From contig OU015490.1 of NCBI GenBank assembly GCA_907164885.2, forward strand, positions 221,157,369 to 221,221,368: DNA of 64,000 nt, given 5' to 3'. A program made the position numbers and the translations under genes. The notes under the pieces were generated by a model. The model saw nothing but the letters and a program-made list of their open reading frames with translations. It did no database searches and was not told where the DNA came from. Within the stretch, counting starts at the first letter, position 1; every line of letters starts with the position of its first letter. This document shows positions 10,601 to 21,051 of the stretch, piece by piece. This stretch comes from Dolomedes plantarius (Eukaryota; Arthropoda; Arachnida; Araneae; Dolomedidae).

Positions 10601-12055
10601 GTCGGCTAAGTCCAGTACCACTCTAGCGGTTTCTAGGAAATCTGTTCCTAGTAAGGTGCGGTTGTTGGTTGCGTCCGGTAGGATAATGAAGTTGGTCATA
10701 ATCTTGCGGCCTTCCAGGTATACTGGAACCTGGGTGGTGAGGCATTTCTCCAGAGTCTGGGATCCATTTGCTAGGTGCAACGTCAGCTCCGTTTTCTGAA
10801 AAGGTAAGTTGTTTTCCTTAAACAGGGAGTAAAGATATGCTCCAGCTATGGAATGTGTAGAGCCTGTGTCAGCGCACACTCTTCCATAAACTCCGCAAAT
10901 AGTTGCGTCCAATAGGGTTATTGGTGATCCCTTGGTTATTGAAGCAAAGGCTTTCAGGTGGTTGGTGGAGACCTTTTTCTTTGGCGGTGAGCAATCTGGA
11001 CATTTTGCTTTGATGTACCCGGGTTTTCCACAGCCAAAACATGCTACGCCAGGTTTAACTTCGGGTGGAGGGTCAGGATTTGATCCGTCCATTCTATTTC
11101 CATGGAAAGGAAAAGTCTTTTTAGGTGGGTTAAGACGGGTTGCGTCTTCTTTAGGTCTTTCAAAATTTCTTTTCTTGAAAGCCGAATCTTTTCTAGAGGT
11201 GGAGCGTTGGTTGTCATACGCATCCAGTTTGTCAGCCAGTTCTCCGGGGGAATTCCATGTATGCCAGTCATCCAGGAAATGTTCACGGGCCTCTGGTGGA
11301 GTTTTCCTTTTCAGTTGGTCAGCCAATATCAGGTCCTTTAGCTGGTCAAAGTTGGTGACATTCAGCTCTTCTAGCCATCCGTCCAGGTAACTGCGGATTT
11401 CAAAGTAGAAGTCGCGCCAGGTACTCTCAGGGGTTTTTCGATGCTGGCGAAAAAGTTGTCGGAAGCGTTCGCTGGTTAGCTTGAACCGCTTCAGCAGGAC
11501 ATCCTTCACGTGGGAATACTCCTGAGCCTTCTCTTCAGGCTCCCTTGCGATCAACTTAGCCACATCGGCTGGTAGGACACCGATCAAGTAGGCGACCCAT
11601 TTGGCCTCTGGAATCTTCAGGAACTTCATCTGTCTCTCAAAAAGGTTTAAGAATAATCCCATATCATCCTGCTTGGGGTTGAAGTAGGGAATCAGCTTTT
11701 TTAACTCGAACTTGGGCAAGTCAACATCACCTTTGGAAGCATGGGCTCCGGAGCCTGCAGAAATTTTCTGAGCTTCTAACTGTAGTCTCAACTTCTCCAA
11801 TTCGAAGCGTTGACTTTGTTCTCTTTCTTTTTCAGCCCGATCCATGTCCATTTGTCTTTCTCTTAGGACTCGTTCTGTTTCTTTTTCCTCAATGATAGTA
11901 GCCAATCTTTCTTTAGCAAAGTCTTCATCATACTGATCAGATTTGACGATGAGACTCTTCAATTCGATGACCGTTATGTCAGAAGCGACATCGACTCCAA
12001 AATCTTGAGCCAGGTTCCTCAGATCCTCCTTCTTTCCACGCGCGAGGAAAGCCAT
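7661..12055 (-). CDS. Gypsy gag-pol polyprotein (gag, protease, RT, RNase H, integrase)
   Basis: A 1464-residue uninterrupted polyprotein that would assemble particles, reverse-transcribe the element RNA and integrate the cDNA. Order: basic and coiled N-terminal gag rich in Glu/Arg (residues about 60-95); capsid-like region; one zinc knuckle CFGCGKPGYIKAKC (339-352) in which the usual His is Tyr; aspartic protease DTG at 396-398; reverse transcriptase YLDD at 719-722; RNase H Asp 868 in IRTDASS; integrase zinc domain with His about 1078/1085 and CPEC at 1115-1118; catalytic Asp 1147 (SMDLFGP), Asp 1207 (SDNGPQF) and Glu 1242 (NPVERKNR); and a GPY/F-type DGPYVIV near the C-terminus. Gag and pol share one frame, so no frameshift is needed. 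The ATG at 12055 is the first in frame and follows a G-rich run. All catalytic residues are present, so the protein may be active apart from the knuckle change. Confidence 0.95.
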   Translation of the reverse strand: MAFLARGKKEDLRNLAQDFGVDVASDITVIELKSLIVKSDQYDEDFAKERLATIIEEKETERVLRERQMDMDRAEKEREQSQRFELEKLRLQLEAQKISAGSGAHASKGDVDLPKFELKKLIPYFNPKQDDMGLFLNLFERQMKFLKIPEAKWVAYLIGVLPADVAKLIAREPEEKAQEYSHVKDVLLKRFKLTSERFRQLFRQHRKTPESTWRDFYFEIRSYLDGWLEELNVTNFDQLKDLILADQLKRKTPPEAREHFLDDWHTWNSPGELADKLDAYDNQRSTSRKDSAFKKRNFERPKEDATRLNPPKKTFPFHGNRMDGSNPDPPPEVKPGVACFGCGKPGYIKAKCPDCSPPKKKVSTNHLKAFASITKGSPITLLDATICGVYGRVCADTGSTHSIAGAYLYSLFKENNLPFQKTELTLHLANGSQTLEKCLTTQVPVYLEGRKIMTNFIILPDATNNRTLLGTDFLETARVVLDLADKNWFFQDNPKEKYPFGEELPLTPVQGKEQIESNICKLREEEGENLDHHQRKDLNDLIVKFDTVFKLGGGATPLIEHHINTGDHPPVAVPPYRMSPTKKELLKKELDDLLQKNIIEECESAYGAPVALIPKPNGDVRLCIDYRKLNAITVPDVYPLPRMDDLLQDAKHTAYMSTIDLKAGYHQVIVYPPDKDKTAFVCPFGTYRFNKMPFGLRNAPATFQRLMDVFRRDLSVLVYLDDIIVLSPSFDQHLKDLEAVFTKLIKFNLCANRNKCTFSCSKVKYLGLWITPKGIEADPEKVSSIQNIPPPKNIKQLQSFLQTCSWYRKFVPNFSELSRPLSNLTKKNTPWTWTTEQQKAFNILKKCLVTPPVLKQADFTQPFTIRTDASSYALGAVLLQGEGQDERPIEYASRLLKSAERNYSTTEREALAVVWALIKFRGYVDGQEVTIASDHQPLKWVMSLKSPSGRLARWALQLQALNLKIEYIPGKANVVADMLSRPTCLHEEDTCEACTISVMLPSRSLKELREEQLKDNDIKKIIDTFESEEKNENFANWTARGYLMNQGVLYRYAPDVEAEDAQLVVPVQERENVLKEHHDAPTAGHYGAEGTFHRIASRYYWTGMRKHITEYIKNCPECNRYKASNQKPAGLLQTPVQSRRFEVLSMDLFGPLPESNDGKKWIFILEDVATRWVELFALPNATAAECAKVLLEEVLMRYGLPRKIISDNGPQFVSFVIQQLCSLLEIDQSLTPVYHPEANPVERKNRDLKPRLAILVKDQHTTWPEHLPHIRFSLNTAKCDSTGHTAAYLTFGRELRTTDDVTHDLRTVLESDNFVPEFTPYLKRFAKIAKQVKERLEQKQDKHKKYADKKRSPAPHYAPGDHVYVDLHPISSTAKGKTAKFVPKRDGPYVIVTQKSPTSYVIASPDEPTVPLGIYHTSAVKPYKQRQSTNPVYPLRKRGRPRHKPPDSTAGSSSGRLRNLRGRL
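7666..7679 (-). promoter_or_regulatory. Polypurine tract of the Gypsy element
   Basis: The minus strand reads CCTGAGGGGGAGAT immediately before the 3' LTR. This is the position where the plus-strand cDNA primer of LTR retrotransposons lies. The same bases encode the last residues of pol. Confidence 0.8.
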
Positions 12056-13732
12056 TGTTGCCTGAGGGGGGGGGGGGAGAAGGAGAGTTCCAACGAAATT
12101 TTGTGGACGTAAAAATACCGTCCTAACAGTGTGGCACTGAGAAATCTATGACAACTCTTAGAGTATAGAGTCCTGACAAAATTAGGTCCTAATTGGGTGT
12201 AACAGTCCTAAACAATATCTTAAACTGGTGTATAAAGTGTGCAAGCTGAAATAAAATATTAGTAATACAAGATCGGTAGAACATAAACATAACATTGGGA
12301 GTGAATACAAAACAATATGCCTACTTTCTCTTTTAAACAAAACAAAATCAAAACTTACTAAATATTCTTAAAATTTAAAAGTTTTCTTTTAAATTATTCA
12401 ACAATGAAAGGTTTACACAATTAAATCAATTAAGTTTTGAACTTAGTACTATGCCAATCCTGTAATAATAGAATTCTTACAAAATCGAAACAATAATAGC
12501 GATGAATCAACTAAAATTCTAAATGAATTTCAAAACCAGAATTTTAAATAAAATACCTAACAAAATTTAATTCAAAAGTTTGTAATTAAGAATTAAAACA
12601 AAATTCAATTTCTAAAACAAAATCAAATTCAAAATTCAAATCCAAAACAAAGTTTACACTTAAGAATTTCAAATCAAGCTTAAATTTAAACAAAAGGAAA
12701 ATTTAAATCAAAATTAAATTTAAAACGAGAACTAAGTTAGAATTAAAGAATTCAAACAAAAAACCAAATTAGAATTAAAGAATTCTAAACCAAAAACAAT
12801 TTTAAGTTTAAGTATTGAAAACAAAACAGAATTTCCATTAAGATAGATTCAACCAAAAATCAAAATCAAAACGAAATTTAAAAAAATTCCAGCTCTATAT
12901 TACTTGAAAACATGGGTTTTAACAAGAAAATACAACAATAATCAAAATGTTATAAAATAAACAAAATTCTATATTACGCAGTCAGAATTAATCTTAGAAC
13001 GCTGTTGGTTTTCATATAGCAAGGATTGCTTTACTATCGGTTTCTAATACCAGCTAGGGCTACCCTTAGAACACCGATTTCAATAATTATACATATATAC
13101 TACAAAATACACATACAAAGTACAACAGATACTTATTTCTGACCAAACGTAATATTACACAGTCAGAATTTAATGTTAGAACGCTGTTGGTTCTCATATA
13201 GCAAGGATTGCTTTACTATCGGTTTCAAATACCAGCTAGGGTTACCTTTAGAACACCGATTTCAATGATTAAATGTAAAAATATTTCACAAAATTAATTA
13301 GATTGTTAAGAGCACTTGTTAACACTAAAAAGTTTATAATCAATACACTTAAACATTACACATTCATTGGGCTTGGTGCCAAGAAAACTTTTAATTTTTC
13401 TTTAGAACAACAGTTACAAAAATTTTATAAAGAATTTACTTTAAAATTCATAGAAATACCTTATTTAATATCAATATAGGGCCCGATTGCCGAAACATTT
13501 TATACATATATACTACAAAATATATATAAAAAATCAAAAGACACTTATTTCTGACCAAACGAGCTGTTGTCGCGACGAACCAGATAAGTGCAGGCATTCG
13601 CTTTACTAAGTTGAGTAGAAGCTAAAAAAAAAAAATCGAGCCGATCCAATGTAGTCAAAACAAAATAAAATAGTTGGGTGCTATTTTTAGCGACCAACAA
13701 CTAATAAAACTTTTTACCCGTTACAACAGGAT
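12056..13732 (-). other. Gypsy 5' leader with internal repeats
   Basis: About 1.7 kb of non-coding leader between primer site and gag start. A 115-bp block containing AGAACGCTGTTGGTT and AGCAAGGATTGCTTTACTAT (12973-13088) recurs at 13153-13268. A second block with ATACTACAAAATA and ACTTATTTCTGACCAAACG at about 13090-13150 recurs at about 13502-13562. The rest is A-rich on the plus strand. A G9-10 run sits just upstream of the gag ATG. No open frame was recognised. Confidence 0.75.
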
Positions 13733-13750
13733 GCCCCACGTTGGGCGCCA
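13733..13750 (-). promoter_or_regulatory. Gypsy primer-binding site
   Basis: The minus strand reads TGGCGCCCAACGTGGGGC, four bases (TAAA) inside the 5' LTR. The TGG start pairs with a tRNA CCA end. The tRNA species was not assigned. Confidence 0.75.
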
Positions 13751-13754
13751 TTTA

Positions 13755-14071
13755 TGTGGCTATTCACCGGAACAGTCACATAATACCCGAGAAAAAAAAC
13801 TCAATCCCGACAATAAATAATGAAACCCGAGGTGACATTTTACTATTTTAATGAAGACATAACAATTAAGTATAGTTTAACACAAATTTAACAATTATAC
13901 AGGAACACACGAAAATATGCTGCTACAAGCATGGAAACATTGGATCAACTGCCAATACTTCTTCTCGGCAAAAAAGAGTTCAAAGGGCATCGCCACGAAC
14001 TCTAGTGGTTGTTTCTGTCCAAGGAGTCAAGGTTTTGCGTCATGATGCCCTGTTTAAAGTAGTTGGTTACA
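13755..14071 (-). repeat. Gypsy 5' LTR
   Basis: 317 bp, the same as 7349-7665 as far as read. It is followed by the target duplication GTTT at 14072-14075. Confidence 0.95.
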
Positions 14072-14075
14072 GTTT

Positions 14076-14651
14076 TATAATTTAACTATAATCAAAACTT
14101 AATTTTGCTAAAGAATAAAGTAAATAACTTTCTAAAAATTCTACACATGAGTCTAATTTAGAATAAGTAAATTTTACACATAGAATATTAGGAGAGAATA
14201 ACAATGTCATCTATTCAATAATTTTGATGCAAAAATAATATATTCGAAAATGTGTAATTGGTAAAAAAATGCATAATGCAACAGAATATCAGAAATAACA
14301 AAATTGCGTCTGATGAAATTTATTTGCAAAATTAAAAATAGATAAATTTAAATAAAAAATCTGTTTGTAATAACCAATAATATGTTCCTGGCGGATATGG
14401 AAGAGATGTCATTAACAATCCTTTTATTATACTTTATATAAGGATGAATTTATGGTTAATATTTTTAAATGTGGCAAGGTTATTTATGTATAAGTAATTT
14501 ATGTATAAGGAATTTATGTATAAGGAATTTATGTATAAGGCCTTTATATATAAGGAATGCAATATCCAGTACCCTTTGATATTTATGAATGAAATTGGTT
14601 ATCCATTTGTGTGGGGTTCTAGAAATCTCTACATATGAGTAGATAGGATCA
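14076..14651. other. No recognisable gene
   Basis: AT-rich right flank of the Gypsy insertion. A short tandem run of AATTTATGTATAAGG units lies at about 14480-14545; the minus-strand frame there is the translation of these units. Confidence 0.5.
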
Positions 14652-15475
14652 CTAGCTGAATACCCGTGCTTTGCTACGGAGTACAATCAAATTAAATACA
14701 TCGGTCGATGTATGCAATTAATGCCAAAAACCAAAAATATATAGATTTATAATAAATACAACGGTCAATACATGTAATTAATGCCAAAAACAAGTAATAT
14801 ATTTATAATAAATATAACGGTCAATTTATGCATTTAATGCCAAAAAAAATATAAAAAAATCGTAACGGATATTTTTATCGACAAAATAATGTAAAAGAAA
14901 ATATTCAAATTAATTCTAATAGAACATACAGAAATGGAACAACAGAATGTAGTAAAGTTAATATAGTACAGTTTGAAGAACGTTTCTTTTATTATATTTT
15001 AATATTTTTTTGGATAATGTCCAATCGTCTGCAGCATTAGAAAGAAAAAAAATGTCAATTTATTTCGTTGTTATGCACGTGACGCAAAATTAATTTAAAG
15101 TATCCCAAAAAGAAAAGAAACCACGTGATCAGCATTTAATAAATTAAATTCTAAACATTAATTTTTAAAAATTCACTAAAAATCAGAAAACGGAGGTAAA
15201 GATTCGAAAATAATTTCATTTTAAAGGACTTTTTATGATCTTTCTCGTGATATAAATTTTATATCCCTCATATTATTATTATAATTGCAAACATAAAAAA
15301 CAGCTTGAAAATTTAATTTAACAAAAATCTAAGAAGAATGTTTCAAAAATCTTTCTTAGTGCACCCCTAAACTATAAGAAGAATTACCATGCAAAATTGC
15401 AACCCTTTAGGTCCAGCCATTTGGTCCGTGCGTTATCGGTTACTCAGTTACCGAACTGTTTTATCTATATAGATA
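14652..15475 (+). repeat. Hairpin-ended dispersed repeat, copy B
   Basis: The least disturbed copy. It opens CTAGCTGAATACCCGTGCTT with a CCGT/ACGG stem and ends with CAGTTACCGAACTG, then TTATCTATATAGATAACTAG. It is the uninterrupted reference for the insertion in copy C. Confidence 0.75.
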
Positions 15476-15560
15476 ACTAGCAATCCCCATCAGACCTTTG
15501 TTTTTTCGGTAAAATTTTAAACAATTTAATATATATATACATACACACACACACACACTT

Positions 15561-15915
15561 ATATTGTTGTTGTTGTTTATGCCTCTTGACCGACATATAA
15601 CATCAGATCAAGTCCCGAAGGCTATGGGCGATGAAGGTGCGGCTCCGGTTTTTAATAGCACCACAAGGGTCGGAGTCCGACTTGGCTAAATGACCGGTCC
15701 CGTAATTTTGAACCGAGTCAAGTGACGAGACCGTCACACTTGACCCCGCACCTCCAGAGGTAAATTTGAGAACTTGGAGGACATTGTAACCACGCCCTAT
15801 TTTACGTGCCCCGGCCACCATTAGTGAACACGGCGATATATTTGTAGTGACGAGCATCGAACCAGGGACGTTCAGATCACTGGCCCGCTGCTCTTGCCAA
15901 ATGGGCTACCGCGCC
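15561..15915 (-). mobile_element. tRNA-derived SINE with CAA tail
   Basis: On the minus strand the head contains an A-box-like TAGCCCATTTGG (15897-15908) and a B-box-like GGTTCGATGCTCG (15851-15863), the internal RNA polymerase III promoter. A body of about 260 bp follows and then a (CAA)n tail at 15561-15577. Related copies lie at 39068 (plus), 62795 (minus) and, diverged, at 5664. Its minus-strand 84-codon frame is a by-product of the SINE body. Confidence 0.8.
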
Positions 15916-15930
15916 CTTACACACATATAT

Positions 15931-17140
<1,210 letters not shown>

Positions 17141-17975
17141 CTGCATGAATCTACAAACATATGCCAAAAAAATCGTTTCAGGATATATTTTAGACAGCAA
17201 CTTTATACCATAGTCTATTTTATTCTTTCTTCGAAAAAATTTTGGCTATCAGTGTGTTTGCTACTAATCGGCTACGGCGTACTAGTGAGCTGTGAATGAT
17301 TGATTCAGATTACAATAATGACTTTTTCTTCAATATTTATATTCAGTGGTGCAAAATGCTATTTTAAAATAGGTTTTAATACATTTTTTCTAAATAACAG
17401 CAAGTAAACATTTTAATTATTTCTGTTTTTATATACTCAGTAGCAAACATTGATAAAATCCCATTAAAAAACGTATGGCAAGCTATTGATAAATTGATCA
17501 CATGGCAAAATTTTCAATCTTGAATGAATGCAAAATTTAAACAAAAATATCATTTGGGGATATAATTTAGACAGCAGTTTTATGCTAAAATGTTTTGATT
17601 TTATTCTGTCGTAAAACATTTTAATTGTTCCCGTATTTAAACAAATAAGGACAAAATATTGGTAAAATCACTAGTTGTCAAAATTTTGAATCTTTTATGA
17701 ATACAATAATGATTTTATGAATACAAAATTTTGTATCTTTTATGAATGCAAAATATCGGTCCAAAGTTCATTTCGGGATATATTTCAGACAGCAGCGTTA
17801 TGTAACAATGATTTTATTTTATTCTATAGTCAGAAAGATTTTGGATACCACTTTGCTTGCAACTGGCCACTTACGCCTTGTTTATCTACTGACAATGATT
17901 GAATAGGATTATAATGCATCTTTTGTTTCATAAATATATTTCTTTTCCGGAGCGAAATGCTATTTTTTAAGAAAA
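17141..17975. repeat. Three diverged direct repeats
   Basis: A block with GGATATATTTTAGACAGCA, then TTTATTCT..., then CAAAATGCTATTTTA occurs at about 17165-17375. A shorter form lies at about 17520-17640 and another full form at about 17740-17970 (GGGATATATTTCAGACAGCAG .. GCGAAATGCTATTTTT). The 61-codon plus-strand frame inside it is not supported. Confidence 0.6.
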
Positions 17976-18293
17976 CTTTAAAGAATGCATCCAAAGAACA
18001 AAAAAGAAACGCATTTATATCCCAATTTAAATCAATTTCTTTAAAATATTGATAAATCTGTACATGAAATATGTCGTCAATACAGGATGAGTCTAAACCG
18101 ATTTTACAAAATAAGAGGGGTGATAGTACCCATCCAGACGAGCAAAAATTGCCATGGAACATAGGATCGCGTTCCACTCTGAGAGGCAGAAAAGAGTAAA
18201 ATTAGAATTTCAACATGAACTTACAACAGTGATGGGAAAGCGAAAGAACGATACCTAAACTTTCTCAATCTGATTTAGTGATTAAAGAAAAAC

Positions 18294-18934
18294 TCACAGC
18301 AATTGCTCAAAGTGGCGGCCACGTGTGTCGTTGCACAGTTCATATCGGCGAAGGAATGACTGACGCCCCCTCTCGAAGATTCCTGGTGTTGTGTTAATTT
18401 TGTCAGCGGCAACACCGATTACCGTTACGAGATCTTCAGCAGAGTCCAAAGGCGTCTGTTACTCCAAAGATTTCATGTGCCGCACAAGAAAAAGCCAGTG
18501 GGTTGAGGTCCGGTGAGCAAGGAATCCAACCCAGAAGATGTCCACCAAGTCTGATCCATCGTACTGGATATGTGGCATTCAAGAAGTGCCGGACCGTGCT
18601 GGAAAAGTGTGATGGGGCTCCATCGTGTATCAATCACAAGTCTCTCTGGATAGAGAGCGGAACAGCATGCAGAAAACTTCGAAGCGCTTGTTTCAAGAAG
18701 ATGAGATATGTTGCCCAGGTCAGACGGTCTGGCAAGATCTAAGGGCCTTCCACGTAATCCCTTGGTTTTTCCGTTATGAAATCATGCTCATGCACATCAA
18801 TCTCCGCTGGAACGCGATTAATTGGATAACCACTTTTTCTCAATCCTGTATTCGGTTTTATATAGTTCCCCCCCCACACACACACCTGTTGCAATTTGAC
18901 TCCATTCGTAAGTTTCCTGTCAAAATACATTAGA
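18294..18934 (-). pseudogene. Tc1/mariner-superfamily transposase pseudogene (3' part)
   Basis: The minus strand carries a DDE-type catalytic segment IHDGAPSHFSSTVRHFLNAT, then SPDLNPLAF. After a one-base shift it continues through TPLDSAEDLV and FLRRYELCNDTRGRHFE to a stop at 18294. This pattern belongs to the IS630/Tc1/mariner superfamily lineages with HDGAP(A/S)HF and SPDL(T/N)PLDF motifs. Upstream pieces up to about 18934 are broken by stops and shifts, and the N-terminal DNA-binding region was not found. A possible terminal repeat TACAGGATGAGTCTAAACCG lies at 18080. It is clearly non-functional. Confidence 0.7.
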
Positions 18935-18959
18935 ACACGTCTTTGTGGTCAGTTATTTT

Positions 18960-19557
18960 TTTTCTTGATTTTAATCTTTATCTACTTGGAAACATGATCA
19001 TCATACACAGTATCTTTGCTTGAATGTTAATGTACTACAAAAATCATTTATCTCTTCACAAGATTCTTTATAAAATGTTTTCTTGCTTTGGCATGTTAAT
19101 GGAGCGGTAAAAATGTGAATCTCTGCAATAAAAAATAAAAAAGAAAGAAAATTAAAATTTATGACCCTCTTTTAATGCACGTACAGTCTTCTACGGTGAT
19201 ATTTGATATTTATATATCCTTTTATATCTATATTGTGTTTGTTGAAATGTTATATCTCGGATATAGATTGCTTTTTCAAGAATTGAACTACCTTTTGGGG
19301 ATATATTGGAAACAAAATATCATATTTTTTCATTCAGTATTTAGATTTGGGATTTTATTATTTACAAATTATTTGGGTTTCTAACCATTTGCAAAAGTAC
19401 AATCGGCTACATATATATTTATGTGCACATTTTATTTTTTTTTCTTTCTTTTTTAAAAAAGTACTCTGATCTTATGAATTCATTTCCCCGATCAAAGAAC
19501 ATTTTCCTTTAAAAACACAATATATGATTACAAAAAATTGTTATTAGTTCAGAATAA
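18960..19557. other. No recognisable gene
   Basis: AT-rich with runs of T. The short hydrophobic frame at 19175-19384 is low complexity. Confidence 0.45.
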
Positions 19558-19558
19558 T

Positions 19559-19635
<77 letters not shown>

Positions 19636-19650
19636 GCTTGTGTGTGTGTG
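19558..19650. repeat. (TA)n(TG)n microsatellite
   Basis: About 50 bp of TA followed by about 40 bp of TG with one CGCT interruption. Confidence 0.95.
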
Positions 19651-20040
19651 TATACATATATTCATTTTCCTATCGGAAAATCTATTTTAATTGGGATATT
19701 AATAAAAAAACAAAATAAAATATCTTTAAAAACAAAATTTATATCAATAAGATTAGGCTTTTATATTTTATTTGCAGCATTAATAATTTTTTAACAAAAT
19801 GTATTTTTAAAGGAAAGCTTTATATATACTTAACATAAAACGTTAACTTTGGCGAGAGGTGTCGTAGTGAGACACGACATGTTTCATAGAAAAGAGGGAG
19901 AGTCAAGTCGCAGGTGCGGAAAATGACATTACGAGGGAGTAGAGAATATGTAACTTGAGGAAAGCAGGCAACGGAGCTTGACCAGCTGGAGTTAATGATC
20001 TGAGCAGGCAAAAATTAGAAAAACAAGGGTCCGAAATGGA

Positions 20041-21037
20041 AGATTGAAAGGGGAGATATAGGAGTTTATGATGTGCACTTCGTTAGAGAAGATTCAGATT
20101 GATTTGAGAATTCGAGAGTCGCAGGCAGAATTAAGAAGAGCTGAAAGGACCGCAGTTGATTTTGCATGGCGGGTATTAAGCCCCAGCGTTAGTCAGGGAG
20201 ATAGCGACCAAGCTGCATACGGACTAAGCTGCCGATCAGGACCAAGCTGCATACGGACGGACCCTAGCATAGAAAGGCTGTCGTTCACGCCGTATACCTA
20301 AGAGATATATATTGGGAGCTAGACAGGTGACTAGTGGAGGAGCAGATGCAAGCCCCCTGTTCCAGTGAATGCAATCCCGGCCAGTTGAAGTGCCATTGAC
20401 TAGTGGAGGGTTAGATGCAAGCCCCCATGTTCCAGTGAACGCAATGCATGTCAGATGAAGTGCCATTCTAACCGAAAGATTCTCGTGCAGACCCAGGAGA
20501 GGAACCGACAGAGCGAAGACTGACCGATGCCCAGTCGCAACGAGTTCGTGACGACGGGAAACGTCCCCTGGTTTACGCCGCAGTCGTATCGAGAGGGTCC
20601 CGCAACGAAGCGCAGGTGATGTCCGATAAGCTGATTCAACTAATCAGGACGAGTCGCCAATCTATGGTATGAATCCCCGACGGAGAGCAGGTTTTGTTGA
20701 AAGCAGCGATGTCTATTGTTGTGATGGCACAGTCTTCAAAACAAGGTAGGGAGAGTTTTATATTTGCTTTTCTGCCAATGCCCAGAGCGTATTAGTGAAC
20801 GAGTTAATTACATGGGATTAGCTTAATGTTGATTGATGATTGTAGATAGATATATATCACAGTGTAGTGTAAATTGAAATGTTAATTTGCATAAAATATG
20901 AATCAATATGGAGTGTTTATATCTATGTGTATATTTAAAGTTTATTTTAATAAATTGATTAATTAGAGTACACTTGAGTAATCATTTTTGGTAACGTCCA
21001 GGTACTACCACTATTTTTATTATAGATTACGGTTACA
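20041..21037 (+). repeat. GC-rich block, possible orphan 5' LTR
   Basis: 20041-20750 is much GC-richer than its surroundings. It holds a 69/70-bp tandem pair (20329-20397 and 20398-20467, starting GACTAGTGGAGG) and a doubled ACCAAGCTGCATACGGAC. Downstream an AATAAA at about 20949 is followed by GGTTACA ending at 21037, then TAAATGGGAGACC. The order TACA-TAAATGG resembles the LTR end and primer-site start of the Gypsy element (CACA-TAAATGG). An LTR with enhancer repeats is the best guess, but the left end and a second LTR were not found. Confidence 0.35.
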
Positions 21038-21051
21038 TAAATGGGAGACCA

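Larger units (their letters stand above)
7349..14071 (-). mobile_element. Complete Ty3/Gypsy LTR retrotransposon
   Basis: A 6.72 kb element lies on the minus strand. It has two 317-bp LTRs with no difference noticed between them, and a 4-bp target duplication GTTT (7345-7348 and 14072-14075). A primer-binding site follows the 5' LTR, a long leader precedes gag, one open gag-pol frame fills the body, and a purine tract precedes the 3' LTR. No envelope frame is present. The matching LTRs together with the open frame point to a recent insertion. Confidence 0.95.

Noticed and set aside
7599..11390. Plus-strand frames of 66-152 codons across the Gypsy body
   Set aside because: Antisense shadows of the intact minus-strand gag-pol frame, which has all expected motifs.
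15603..15857. 84-codon minus-strand frame, with a similar one at 62889-63143
   Set aside because: Both lie within copies of one SINE family and reflect the SINE body.
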